Assembly (NCBI RefSeq): GCF_002858925.1
Contig: NZ_PJRS01000011.1
Coordinates: forward strand, 310,001 to 374,000
Length of the DNA stretch: 64,000 nt
From: Caulobacter zeae
GTDB lineage: Bacteria > Pseudomonadota > Alphaproteobacteria > Caulobacterales > Caulobacteraceae
Direction of reading: 5' to 3'
In this document: piece after piece, positions 39,252 through 47,431 of the stretch
Numbering within the stretch: the first letter of the stretch is position 1
How the letters are laid out: every line of letters starts with the position of its first letter
The notes under the pieces: generated by a model
What the model saw: the letters and a program-made list of their open reading frames with translations, nothing else
Database searches by the model: none
What the model was told of the DNA's origin: nothing
Made by a program: the position numbers and the translations under genes

Positions 39252-39614
39252 ATGAAGGGTTGGTTCGACTTCAGGGGGCGCGGTGACCGGATCGACTTCC
39301 TTAGCACCGTCTGGCTGGTGATCCCGGGTCTTGGCCTGTTCGGAGCGCCCCTGGCTATGATGGGGATGGGGGGCGCCCAGCAGGCCGCGCTGCTGGTGTT
39401 CGACATCATCGCCATCTGCATGGGCCTCGTCGCCATCACCGTCGCCTTGGCGGGCGCGAGCCGTCGCCTGCATGACCTCGACCTATCGGCCTGGTGGCTG
39501 GCGCTCGGCGTGCTGGTCCCGTTCGTCGGCATGGTCGGCCTGGTGGTGCTGGCCATGGTTCCGGGCCAGGCGCGGTCCAACGGCTATGGCCCGGAGCCGG
39601 CGGCCGCCGTCTGA
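39252..39614 (+). CDS. DUF805-family membrane protein
   Basis: A 120-residue protein of the DUF805 family. The N-terminus WFDFRGRGDRIDFL, three to four hydrophobic segments (STVWLVIPGLGLFGAPLAM, LLVFDIIAICMGLVAITVAL, WWLALGVLVPFVGMVGLVVL) and the ASRRLHDLDLSAWWLAL segment with its RRLHD motif are typical. MVPGQARSNGYGP closes it. The function is unknown. ATG 39252 has AGGGGGACGGG upstream. It is convergent with the bacteriophytochrome gene (stops two bases apart). Two TetR-type dyads about 150 bases upstream could control it or rpoH. Confidence 0.85.
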   Translation: MKGWFDFRGRGDRIDFLSTVWLVIPGLGLFGAPLAMMGMGGAQQAALLVFDIIAICMGLVAITVALAGASRRLHDLDLSAWWLALGVLVPFVGMVGLVVLAMVPGQARSNGYGPEPAAAV

Positions 39615-39616
39615 GC

Positions 39617-41749
39617 CTACCCCGCCGGCGCGTCCAGTTCCGCGCGCACGCCGGGGCTGTTGTCGTGATAGGCCAGGGTTCCGGCCAGCTGCCGGACCAT
39701 GGCGTCCATCATCTTGCTGCCGAAGCCGACGCGGGGGCCTTGCTTGCCGCCGCCCTGGTCGGCGACCGAGATGCGCACCCGTCCGCGCTGTTCGGTCAGG
39801 CCGATGTCGATCCGGCCGGGCCGGCCGCCATAGGCGTACTTCACCGCATTGATCACCAGCTCGGTGACCACCAGGCCGATGGTCACCGCCTTGTCGGTCG
39901 AGACGGTGGCCGGGGCGGCGTCGACGCGGATCATCCGCGCCCATTCCTGGCCCAGGGACTCCACCAGCTCCTCGGCCAGCTCGACCAGGTAGCGGTCCAG
40001 CGAGACGGTCTCCAGCTGGTCGCCGCGATAAAGCCGGCGGTGCACCAGGCCCACGGCGGTCAGGCGGCGGCTGGCTTCCTCCAGCGGCGCGCGGACGGCC
40101 GGATCGTCGATGGCCTTCATCTGGATGGTCAGGAAGCCGGCGGCCAGGGCCAGGCTGTTCTGGACCCTATGATTCACCTCGCGGAGCAGGAAATCCTTCT
40201 GCCGCAAGAGGTCGTCCTTGTCGTCGAGCGTGGCGCGCAGCTGGCTGTTCAGCTCGGCCGTGCGACGGGCGCGGCGCAGGTCCAGGAGGTCCTGGCGCAG
40301 GCGCAGGGCCGCTTCGGTCTGGGAGCTGCTCCAGGGGCGGGAGCGGCCGCGCACGGTCTCGGTCCATGCGTCGAACGAGGCGCGAGGGGTCAGGGCCCCG
40401 TCGCCGCGGGCCGCCTTGGCGGTGCGGTAGGGATCGCCGGCCCAGCGCACGACCTCGACCTCCTCGGCGCGGGTCCACAGCACGGCCAGCAGGGGCGCGC
40501 GCTCGATCACCACGCCCATCAGGCCCGAGGCCCAGCTCTTGAAGGCGCCGGCCCCGGGGAACACCGCCTCGCTGCGCTCGGTGGCGATCACCCCGCCGGC
40601 GTCGACCTCCAGCAGCCAGTCGCGCAGCATGGCCAGGGCCGTGTGCGGGGGGATCTTGCCGGCCGTCTCGATGCGCTCGTCGCGGAACACCGCCACGCCG
40701 TCGGCCTCGCCCAGGGCGATCAGGTCGGCGGCGTGCTCCTCCAGCGCCCGGTCGCCGACGTCGGACTGGGCCAGCACGGCGGCCAGGTCGTCGCCCAGGG
40801 CGCGCAGCCGCAACTTCTCGCGCCAGGTCTCGGCCTCTTCCTTGGCCTTGATCTGGCGGGCCAGGCCTCCTGCCAGCGCGCGGCAGGCGGCGCGAATTTC
40901 GTAGGGCAACAGGCGCGGGCTGTCGTGGTGGCAGGCCACCAGGCCCCACAGGCGGCCGTCCTTGACGATCGACACCGAGGCCGAGGCGGCCACGCCCATG
41001 TTGCGCATGTACTGCATGTGCACGGGCGAGACGCTGCGCAGGGCCAGGTCGCTCATGTCGAGCGGGGTTTCCGGCGCCGGCTCCAGCGGGGCGGGCGCAT
41101 AGCCGCAGTCGGGGATCACCCGCACCAGGTTGCGCACATAGAGGGCGCGGGCCTGCCTGGGGATGTCCGAGCCGGGGAAGCGGTGGTTGAGGAAGCTCTT
41201 GAGGTGATGGGCGCGGTCCTCGCCGACCACCTCGCCGGCGTCGTCGTCGCCGAAGCGGTAGATCATCACCCGGTCGAAGCCGGTCAGGCGGCGGAATTCC
41301 AGCGCGGCGCGGTCGTACAGGGTCTTCAAGCCGGGGCAGCGCTCGAAGGCGGCGGCGGCAGCCTCAAGATGGGCCAGGATCTGCGAGCCGGCCATCGGCC
41401 GCTCGAGGCCCGGCTCGATCTCCAGCAGCACCAGCTCGCCCTGCACCGTGGCGCTGAGGTCGAGATTGCGGCCGCCGCGATGCAGCACGCCGATGAAGCC
41501 GCCGGCCGGGCGGGAATTGGAGATGGCGGCGACCTGGGCCGCCATGTCGTCGCCGATCAGGGCGCCGACCGACCGGCCGAGCCAGGCGTCGACCTCCAGC
41601 AGGCCGGCGACGTCGCCGGCCGCCATGCGCACCGTCAGGCTGTCGCGGTCGAGGGCCAGCAGCGCGCCGTGCGGCTGGATCGCACCGGGAATGTGGATGG
41701 GCTCACGGTCGCAGGCCTGGATCTGTTCTGGGGTCGGCGCCGCGGTCAT
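39617..41749 (-). CDS. Bacteriophytochrome histidine kinase (PAS-GAF-PHY-HisKA_2)
   Basis: A 710-residue red/far-red photoreceptor kinase. Cys13 in ACDREPIHIPGAIQPHG is the expected biliverdin attachment residue in the N-terminal PAS arm. The GAF domain has FPGSDIPRQAR and HMQYMRNMGV. The PHY tongue carries TPRASFDAW (PRxSF). The output is a HisKA_2-type kinase with EVNHRVQNSLALAAGFL (phospho-His), N-box ELVINAVKYAY and G-box VADQGGG. Light-driven isomerisation would change kinase activity. No heme oxygenase or response regulator lies next to it, so biliverdin and the partner come from elsewhere. ATG 41749. Confidence 0.95.
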   Translation of the reverse strand: MTAAPTPEQIQACDREPIHIPGAIQPHGALLALDRDSLTVRMAAGDVAGLLEVDAWLGRSVGALIGDDMAAQVAAISNSRPAGGFIGVLHRGGRNLDLSATVQGELVLLEIEPGLERPMAGSQILAHLEAAAAAFERCPGLKTLYDRAALEFRRLTGFDRVMIYRFGDDDAGEVVGEDRAHHLKSFLNHRFPGSDIPRQARALYVRNLVRVIPDCGYAPAPLEPAPETPLDMSDLALRSVSPVHMQYMRNMGVAASASVSIVKDGRLWGLVACHHDSPRLLPYEIRAACRALAGGLARQIKAKEEAETWREKLRLRALGDDLAAVLAQSDVGDRALEEHAADLIALGEADGVAVFRDERIETAGKIPPHTALAMLRDWLLEVDAGGVIATERSEAVFPGAGAFKSWASGLMGVVIERAPLLAVLWTRAEEVEVVRWAGDPYRTAKAARGDGALTPRASFDAWTETVRGRSRPWSSSQTEAALRLRQDLLDLRRARRTAELNSQLRATLDDKDDLLRQKDFLLREVNHRVQNSLALAAGFLTIQMKAIDDPAVRAPLEEASRRLTAVGLVHRRLYRGDQLETVSLDRYLVELAEELVESLGQEWARMIRVDAAPATVSTDKAVTIGLVVTELVINAVKYAYGGRPGRIDIGLTEQRGRVRISVADQGGGKQGPRVGFGSKMMDAMVRQLAGTLAYHDNSPGVRAELDAPAG

Positions 41750-41958
41750 GCCTCGGGCGGGTCCGATATAGTGACGCGCGAAAGGGAAGCTGTGGTCACG
41801 GCGGCGGCTCCAAGCGGCCTAGGCCGGTGCTGAACAGTACGCCTCATTGAACAGGCTCACCGTCGCCTTGTCGACATTTCGCATGCTGGGACGCGAACGG
41901 GGCTTGTCTGCATCTTTCGCGGGCGTCAGGGTCGGCGCCGACTTCGGGGAGCTTCCAG

Positions 41959-42315
41959 ATGACCGGCTTTCTCTTGCGTGCGCTGTTCGCGGGTCTTGGC
42001 CTGTGGCTGGCTTCGCGCGTCGTGCCCGGTATCCATGCCGCGGGCTGGCAGACGATCGCCATCGCCGCCCTGCTGCTGGGGCTGGTGAACGCCGTGGTGC
42101 GCCCGGTCGTCGTGCTGCTGACCCTGCCGATCACCCTGCTGACGCTGGGCCTGTTCCTCCTGGTGGTGAACGCCGCCATGCTGGGCCTGGTGGCCTACAT
42201 CCTGCCGGGGCTGGCGGTCAGCGGCTTCTGGGCCGGAATCTTCGGGGCGATCGTGATAGGCGTCGTCAGCTGGTTCGGCCACTTGCTGCTGGGCGAGGGT
42301 TCCGAGAGGGACTAG
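41959..42315 (+). CDS. Four-TM phage-holin-superfamily IV-like membrane protein
   Basis: A 118-residue protein with four hydrophobic segments covering almost its whole length (LRALFAGLGLWLASRVV; IAIAALLLGLVNAVV; LLTLGLFLLVVNAAMLGLVA; GIFGAIVIGVVSWFGHLLL). NAVVRPVVVLLTLPITLLTLG is typical of the family annotated as phage holin superfamily IV. Chromosomal members are widespread and not linked to phage, so a lytic role is not implied. GGGAG is nine bases before ATG 41959. It converges on the M23 peptidase gene, both using CTAG at 42312-42315 as stop. Confidence 0.85.
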   Translation: MTGFLLRALFAGLGLWLASRVVPGIHAAGWQTIAIAALLLGLVNAVVRPVVVLLTLPITLLTLGLFLLVVNAAMLGLVAYILPGLAVSGFWAGIFGAIVIGVVSWFGHLLLGEGSERD

Positions 42316-43088
42316 CTGGCGGCGACCTCGATCCGCACCCGCACCCGGCCGTCTTCGCCGCGGACAGCCTGGCCCTTGCCGGCGCGACGGGCGGCGACCT
42401 TCTCCTTTATGCCCTCGGGCCAGCGCGAGACCTGGGCCAGGCGCACCTTGCGCGGCACGCGGGCGGCGGCCTTCAGCGGCAGGTCGTCGGCGCTGGCGAA
42501 GGTCTTGTCCAGGAAGTGGGCGGGATTGAGCGGCCGGCCCTTGCGGCTGATCTCGAAATGCAGGTGCGAGCCGGTCGAGCGGCCGCTGTCGCCGACCACG
42601 GCGATCGGCGTGCCCCGCTTGACGTAGACGCCCTTCTTCATGCCGAGGTTGCGGCCCAGGTGCGCATAGAGCGTGGAGAAGCCGTCCTTGTGCCGGACCT
42701 CGACGAAGCGGCCATAGCCGGGGTCGGTCCCGGTGCGCGCGACGATGCCGTCGGCGGCGACCTTCACCGCCGTGCCGGAGGGGGCGGCGATATCGACGCC
42801 CTCGTGCAGGCGGCCGCCTTCTTCCCACGGCAACTGGCGCAGGCCGAAGGGCGAGGCGACTTCGCGGCCGGGCAGGGGCGCGTCGAAGGCGTAGGCCGGC
42901 GGAGGCGGCGGGGCTGGCTGCGGCGTTGCGGGGGCGGCCGCCACGGGCTCGGCGATCGGCGCCGGCGCGATCAGGTCGGCCAGGGCCCGGGCGGCCGGCA
43001 CGGACGCCGCGGCGAGCACCACGGCGAAGCCGAGCGTCAGCGCCAGGGCGTAGTTGCGTGCGGACGGGGCCGGGGTGTCTGGCGCCAA
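42312..43088 (-). CDS. M23-family (LytM-like) cell-wall peptidase
   Basis: A 258-residue protein with one N-terminal transmembrane segment (YALALTLGFAVVLAAASV), a proline-rich linker and an M23 domain. HEGVDI and SHLHFEI carry the zinc ligands (H-x3-D and H-x-H), with GRFVEVRHKDGFSTLYAHL between them. All ligands are present, so it is probably an active endopeptidase cutting peptidoglycan cross-bridges in the periplasm. A basic C-terminal tail of about 60 residues follows. ATG 43088. Upstream are 380 bases shared with urcA. Confidence 0.88.
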   Translation of the reverse strand: MAPDTPAPSARNYALALTLGFAVVLAAASVPAARALADLIAPAPIAEPVAAAPATPQPAPPPPPAYAFDAPLPGREVASPFGLRQLPWEEGGRLHEGVDIAAPSGTAVKVAADGIVARTGTDPGYGRFVEVRHKDGFSTLYAHLGRNLGMKKGVYVKRGTPIAVVGDSGRSTGSHLHFEISRKGRPLNPAHFLDKTFASADDLPLKAAARVPRKVRLAQVSRWPEGIKEKVAARRAGKGQAVRGEDGRVRVRIEVAAS

Positions 43089-43468
43089 GGGGCGAAAACC
43101 TCGTGGGTGGGTCGGATGCCTGGGGCGCCTCTTGGCGCGGTCCCGGCATATGGGGTGGAGCCTGCCGGTCGGCAGGCTGCGCGACCGGCGTCGTCCTTAC
43201 AGACTTGGCCTTTCGCGATCGTGAATGCAGCTCTTTGTCAGACCGATCGGGCGGAAAGGCGGCAGCTTGGCCGTGGCGGCGCCGAGAGCTCTTCGGTGCG
43301 ATGTTGTGAATGTGTCAAACATTACGTGAATTTTAGAATATTAAATGCAAGCAATACTGTGAATACGGAGTCATGAACGACACTTAACGGGACTCTTCAA
43401 GTATCGTTCAGTACACCTTTGTCCATGGAGGCGCGGCGGACGCGCCCGGGAACAGAGGGAAGACCCAG
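43089..43468. promoter_or_regulatory. Regulatory gap between M23 peptidase and urcA
   Basis: 380 bases without a gene. The stretch 43310-43400 is AT-rich (GAATTTTAGAATATTAAATG) and probably contains the urcA promoter. Two GANTC sites, the CcrM methylation sequence of Caulobacter, lie 23 bases apart at 43368-43372 and 43391-43395, with TTAACG between them. Methylation-dependent control is possible but unproven. Confidence 0.4.
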
Positions 43469-43819
43469 ATGCGCAAGTTCATGATCAGCCTCACCACGAT
43501 CGCGACCCTGACCCTGGCGGCGGTGCCGCTGATCGGCATCACCCAGGCCGCCCACGCCGGCGAGCGCCAGGTGACCGTGCGGGTCGGCGACCTGAACCTG
43601 GCCGACCCGGCCGACGCCGCCGAGTTCGACGCCCGCGCCACCGACGCCACCAAGCGCTTCTGCCGCGCCCGCGCCATGAAGGAGCGCCTGGACCTGCTGT
43701 CGCGCCGCGCCTGCTCGCTCGAGGTTCGCGCCGAGATCAACGACAAGCTCTCGGTCAAGCAACGCAAGGCCCTGGCCTCGTCCGGCCGCGTGACGCCGGT
43801 GGCGGTGGCGTCCTTCTGA
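43469..43819 (+). CDS. UrcA-family secreted protein
   Basis: A 116-residue protein of the UrcA family, small exported proteins common in Caulobacterales and Sphingomonadales. The signal peptide ends at HAGERQV (about residue 30). The core motif RQVTVRVGDLNLADPADAAE is followed by two cysteines (RFCRAR, RRACSLEV) that may pair, and the conserved LDLLSRRAC segment. The function is unknown; the family was noticed as a membrane-stress-responsive gene in Caulobacter. AGAGGGAAG precedes ATG 43469. Monocistronic, with a strong terminator at 43852. Confidence 0.85.
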   Translation: MRKFMISLTTIATLTLAAVPLIGITQAAHAGERQVTVRVGDLNLADPADAAEFDARATDATKRFCRARAMKERLDLLSRRACSLEVRAEINDKLSVKQRKALASSGRVTPVAVASF

Positions 43820-43851
43820 AGCGCCACCCATGCCGATCGATCCGCCGCGGA

Positions 43852-43882
43852 GGCCCCGGTGAAAACCGGGGCCTTTGCTTTT
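43852..43882 (+). terminator. Intrinsic terminator of the urcA-family gene
   Basis: GGCCCCGG (43852-43859) pairs perfectly with CCGGGGCC (43866-43873) around TGAAAA, followed by TTTGCTTTT. It starts 32 bases after the stop. Confidence 0.9.
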
Positions 43883-43892
43883 GCCTGAAACG

Positions 43893-43922
43893 AAAAAGCC
43901 CCGGCCTTGCGACCGGGGCTTT
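43893..43922 (-). terminator. Intrinsic terminator of the pnt operon
   Basis: Read leftwards, AAAGCCCCGG (43922-43913) pairs with CCGGGGCTTT (43904-43895) around an eight-base loop, continuing into TT. It lies 23 bases after the pntB stop. The A/T-flanked stem could act in both directions. Confidence 0.85.
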
Positions 43923-43945
43923 CGTCTGTCTGGAGCGTGATGGGC

Positions 43946-45364
43946 TCAGAGACCCTTCACGATGCCTTCGACCATCTTCTTGGCGTCGGCGAACAGCATC
44001 ATCGTGTTGTCCTTGAAGAACAGCTCGTTCTCGACCCCGGCATAGCCCGAGGACATGCCGCGCTTGACGAAGAGGACGGTGCGGGCCTTTTCGACGTCCA
44101 GGATCGGCATGCCGAAGATGGCGCTGGTCGGGTCGGTCTTGGCCGCCGGGTTGGTGACGTCGTTGGCGCCGATCACGAAGGCCACGTCGGCCGTCGAGAA
44201 CTCGCTGTTGATGTCCTCCAGCTCGAAGACCTCGTCGTAGGGCACGTTGGCTTCGGCGAGCAGCACGTTCATGTGGCCCGGCATCCGGCCGGCGACGGGG
44301 TGGATGGCGTACTTCACCTCCACGCCCTCTTCCTTCAGCTTGTCGGCCATTTCGCGCAGGGCGTGCTGGGCCTGGGAGACGGCCATGCCGTAGCCCGGGA
44401 CGATGATCACCTTGCTGGCGTTCTTCATGATGAAGGCCGCGTCGTCGGCCGAGCCCTGCTTGACGGGGCGCGTCTCGACCTTGCCGCCCGCGCCGGCCGC
44501 CGCGGCGTCGGCGCCGAAGCCGCCCAGGATCACCGAGACGAAACTGCGGTTCATGCCCTTGCACATAATGTAGGACAGGATCGCGCCCGAGCTGCCGACC
44601 AGGGCGCCGGTGATGATCAGGGTGGTGTTCTCCAGCGTGAAGCCCAGCGCCGCCGCCGCCCAGCCCGAATAGCTGTTCAGCATCGACACCACGACCGGCA
44701 TGTCCGCGCCGCCGATCGGGATGATCAGGGTGACGCCGATCAGCAGGCTGAGGGCGAAGATCCCCCAGAAGGCCCACTTGGCCTGGCCGCCGGTGACGAC
44801 CAGCACCACGATCATGGCGACGATGGCGGCCGCGATCAGGATGTTCAGCAGGTGACGGGCCGGCAGCAGGATCGGCGCGCCGCCCATGTTGCCGTTCAGC
44901 TTGGCGAAGGCGATGACCGAACCGGTGAAGGTGATGGCGCCGATGGCCAGGCCCAAAGAGAGCTCGATCAGGCTGTTGAGGTGGATGTGTCCGTCGGCGC
45001 CGACGATGCCGTAGGCGGCCGGCGTGTAGATGGCGGCCACGGCCACCAGGCAGGCGGCCATGCCGACGAGGCTGTGGAAGGCGGCCACCAGCTGCGGCAT
45101 CGAGGTCATCGGCACCTTGCGGGCGATCACCGCGCCCACGCCGCCGCCGACGGCGACGCCGCCCACGATCAGGCCCAGGGTCACGGCGTCGAGCGCGCCC
45201 TGGCTCCACAGCGTGGCCAGGGTGGTGACCACGGCGATGGCCATGCCGACCATGCCGTAGGTGTTGCCCTTGCGGCTGGTCTCGGGGCTGGAAAGCCCGC
45301 GCAGGGCCAGGATGAACAGCACCCCGGAGACGAGGTACAGGACGGCGGCGAGATTGGCGTTCAT
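43946..45364 (-). CDS. pntB: NAD(P) transhydrogenase subunit beta
   Basis: A 472-residue membrane subunit of proton-translocating transhydrogenase, which uses the proton gradient to make NADPH from NADH. About nine transmembrane helices occupy the first 270 residues (HSLVGMAACLVAVAAIYTP, GSVIAFAKLNGNMGG). The C-terminal NADP(H)-binding domain has GYGMAVSQAQHALREMADKL, YAIHPVAGRMPGHMNVLLAE and VIGANDVTNPAAKTDP. It is the last gene of the pntAA-pntAB-pntB operon, in the three-subunit arrangement usual in alphaproteobacteria. ATG 45364 with GGGGGAAA upstream; the long N-terminal extension of the open frame is out of register with the upstream gene and rejected. Confidence 0.96.
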   Translation of the reverse strand: MNANLAAVLYLVSGVLFILALRGLSSPETSRKGNTYGMVGMAIAVVTTLATLWSQGALDAVTLGLIVGGVAVGGGVGAVIARKVPMTSMPQLVAAFHSLVGMAACLVAVAAIYTPAAYGIVGADGHIHLNSLIELSLGLAIGAITFTGSVIAFAKLNGNMGGAPILLPARHLLNILIAAAIVAMIVVLVVTGGQAKWAFWGIFALSLLIGVTLIIPIGGADMPVVVSMLNSYSGWAAAALGFTLENTTLIITGALVGSSGAILSYIMCKGMNRSFVSVILGGFGADAAAAGAGGKVETRPVKQGSADDAAFIMKNASKVIIVPGYGMAVSQAQHALREMADKLKEEGVEVKYAIHPVAGRMPGHMNVLLAEANVPYDEVFELEDINSEFSTADVAFVIGANDVTNPAAKTDPTSAIFGMPILDVEKARTVLFVKRGMSSGYAGVENELFFKDNTMMLFADAKKMVEGIVKGL

Positions 45365-45395
45365 GATGTCATTTCCCCCAAGTGGCGCTCGCCGC

Positions 45396-45719
45396 TCACT
45401 TCTTTTCTTTCTTCTTGTACATGGCCAGCATCCGCTGGGTGACGAGGAAGCCGCCGAAGATGTTGACCGCCGCGAAGGCCGCGGCGACGGCGCCGGCCCC
45501 CTTGGAGATCCACACCGAACCGGCGTCGGGCGCACCCGACGCGCCATGCGCGGCGGCGGCCAGCAAGGCGCCGACGATGATCACCGACGAGATGGCGTTG
45601 GTCACGGCCATCAGCGGGGTGTGCAGCGCGGGCGTCACGCTCCAGACCACGTAGTAGCCGACGAAGATGGCGAGCACGAAGATCGCCAGGCGGAACACGG
45701 TGGGGTCGACGGCTTCCAT
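45396..45719 (-). CDS. pntAB: NAD(P) transhydrogenase subunit alpha part 2
   Basis: A 107-residue membrane subunit with three or four transmembrane segments (VFRLAIFVLAIFVGYYVVW, AISSVIIVGALLAAAAHG, VAAAFAAVNIFGGFLVTQRM). VTPALHTPLMAVTNAISSV is the family hallmark, forming part of the proton channel with PntB. It is separated from pntAA in the three-gene form of the enzyme. ATG 45719 with GGGAGG upstream. It starts 23 bases after the pntAA stop and ends 31 bases before the pntB start. Confidence 0.95.
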   Translation of the reverse strand: MEAVDPTVFRLAIFVLAIFVGYYVVWSVTPALHTPLMAVTNAISSVIIVGALLAAAAHGASGAPDAGSVWISKGAGAVAAAFAAVNIFGGFLVTQRMLAMYKKKEKK

Positions 45720-45742
45720 GGGAGCCTCCCTTTCTATGCCGG

Positions 45743-46879
45743 TTAGGCGGTCTTCAGGTTCGGATGGACGATCTCGCCGCCCTTGGTGACGACGGCGGCC
45801 TGCAGAATCTCGTCCTCGAAGTTGGGCGCGAAGGCGCCTTCCTTGTTCAGGAACAGGGACGAGAGCGCGAACAGGTTGCGGGCGTAGAGCGCGCTGGCGT
45901 CGGCGGCGATGCGGCCGGGCAGGTTGGCGTGGCCGAGGATCTTGGCGCCGTTCGCGGTCACCACGGTCTCGTTCAGCTTGGCGCCTTCGACATTGCCGCC
46001 CTGCTCGATGGCCAGGTCCACGAGGATCGAGCCGGCCTTCATCGACGCCACCTGGGCGGCGCTGACCAGCTTGGGCGCCGGGCGGCCCGGGATCAGGGCG
46101 GTGGTGATGACGATGTCCTGCTTGGCGATGTGGCTGGAGACCAGCTCGGCCTGCTTGGCCTGGTACTCGGCCGACATCTCCTTGGCGTAGCCGCCGGCGG
46201 TCTGGGCGTTCTTGAACTCCTCGTCCTCGACGGCGAGGAACTTGGCGCCCAGGCTTTCGACCTGCTCCTTGGTGGCGGGGCGGACATCGGTGGCGGTGAC
46301 CACGGCGCCCAGGCGACGGGCGGTGGCGATGGCCTGGAGGCCGGCCACGCCCACGCCCATGATGAACACCTTGGCCGCGGCGACGGTGCCGGCGGCGGTC
46401 ATCATCATCGGCAGGGCCTTGCCGTAGGCTTCGGCGCCTTCGATCACGGCGCGATAGCCGGCGAGGTTGGCCTGGGACGACAGCATGTCCATCACCTGGG
46501 CCCGCGTGATGCGCGGGATGAACTCCATGGCGACAGCGCTCGCGCCGGCTTTTGCAAGCGCGTTCAGCGTGTGCTTGTCCTGGTAGGGATTGAGGGCGGC
46601 CGCGACGATCGCGCCGCTCTTCAGGGCCGCGATCTCGGCGGCTTCCGGCGCGCGGACCTTGAACAGGACGTCGGCGTCCTTGATCGCGTCCTTGGCGGTC
46701 TTGGCCAGCTTCGCCCCGGCCGCCTCATAGTCGGCGTCGAGGTAGGAGGCGGCGGTTCCGGCGCCGGCCTCGACCACCACCGAGAAGCCGGCGGCGGTCA
46801 GTTTCTTGACGGTCTCGGGCGTCGCGGCGACCCGCGTCTCGCCTGCGCGGGTCTCTTTCGTGACGGCGATGACGGCCAT
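45743..46879 (-). CDS. pntAA: NAD(P) transhydrogenase subunit alpha part 1
   Basis: A 378-residue soluble subunit that binds NAD(H) on the cytoplasmic side. KETRAGETRVAATPETVKKL is the N-terminal signature shared with alanine dehydrogenase. MGVGVAGLQAIATARRLGAVV is the dinucleotide fold, and TTALIPGRPAPKLV and DLAIEQGGN follow. ATG 46879 is chosen over ATG 46885 because GGGGGAGG is then eight bases away. It is the first gene of the operon. A 15-bp perfect inverted repeat lies 78-116 bases upstream and may be a regulatory site. Confidence 0.95.
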   Translation of the reverse strand: MAVIAVTKETRAGETRVAATPETVKKLTAAGFSVVVEAGAGTAASYLDADYEAAGAKLAKTAKDAIKDADVLFKVRAPEAAEIAALKSGAIVAAALNPYQDKHTLNALAKAGASAVAMEFIPRITRAQVMDMLSSQANLAGYRAVIEGAEAYGKALPMMMTAAGTVAAAKVFIMGVGVAGLQAIATARRLGAVVTATDVRPATKEQVESLGAKFLAVEDEEFKNAQTAGGYAKEMSAEYQAKQAELVSSHIAKQDIVITTALIPGRPAPKLVSAAQVASMKAGSILVDLAIEQGGNVEGAKLNETVVTANGAKILGHANLPGRIAADASALYARNLFALSSLFLNKEGAFAPNFEDEILQAAVVTKGGEIVHPNLKTA

Positions 46880-46956
46880 CGGCATACCTCCCCCGGAGCG
46901 TTGTTCGCTCTCCGAACCGGCGCGTTTCGCAGCGGCTCAAGATCCCAAAGTTGAAA

Positions 46957-46995
46957 CGACGTTCGACGAAAAGCTAACACTTTCGTCGAACGTCG
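46957..46995. promoter_or_regulatory. 15-bp perfect inverted repeat upstream of pnt operon
   Basis: CGACGTTCGACGAAA at 46957-46971 is exactly inverted as TTTCGTCGAACGTCG at 46981-46995, with nine bases between. It is too far from the upstream cox gene end (leftward gene starting at 47331, ending at 47092) to be its terminator, though it could be one with no T tract. Its place in the pnt promoter region suggests an operator. No binding protein can be named. Confidence 0.6.
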
Positions 46996-47091
46996 CTCCA
47001 GCAGCTTGGAGCGCTCTTTAGGGGAGGTTCTTGCCCTTTGTCGAGGATTGTCCACGCATCGGGCGCAAAAAATTGCCGATGTCTACCGGTG

Positions 47092-47331
47092 TCAGTGAGC
47101 CGCGGCGGCCTTTTCCCGAAGGAACACAACGCCCAGGGCGGCCATCACGACGGCCACGCCGGCCGAGGCGATGAAGCCGGCCGGGGTGCAGAACAGCAGG
47201 GTGAAGAAGGTGACCAGCACGGCGACGGCCAGCGACCCCCACTTGGTCATCTTGCCGAAGGCGTCATAGGTGGCGGCCTGTTCGTGGATGTCCATTTCAC
47301 CGCGGTGGTAGTCGGACGCTTGGTTGCCCAT
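47092..47331 (-). CDS. aa3-type cytochrome c oxidase subunit IV
   Basis: A 79-residue protein of the bacterial aa3 oxidase subunit IV family. The cytoplasmic N-terminus RGEMDIHEQAATYDAFGKMT is the family signature, followed by WGSLAVAVLVTFFTLLFC and a second hydrophobic stretch. In Paracoccus the subunit binds the outside of the oxidase and is not needed for activity. ATG 47331 with AGGAG about ten bases upstream. The other oxidase genes are not nearby, which is usual for this small subunit. It precedes the pnt operon on the same strand by 212 bases. Confidence 0.92.
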   Translation of the reverse strand: MGNQASDYHRGEMDIHEQAATYDAFGKMTKWGSLAVAVLVTFFTLLFCTPAGFIASAGVAVVMAALGVVFLREKAAAAH

Positions 47332-47431
47332 CGGCTGGGGTCTCCTGGATTTTTCCCTGACCAACGGTATAGCAACCCTCGCGCCGGGCTCAAGCTGGGG
47401 CGTCGCGATGCCGCGGCGAGGGCGACCGCCT

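Noticed and set aside
39494..41833. A 779-codon rightward frame opposite the bacteriophytochrome
   Set aside because: The opposite strand has intact phytochrome and kinase motifs; this frame is low-complexity shadow sequence.
41959..42315. Prophage indicated by a holin-family gene
   Set aside because: This four-TM family is a common chromosomal gene; no phage structural, lysis or integrase genes are nearby.
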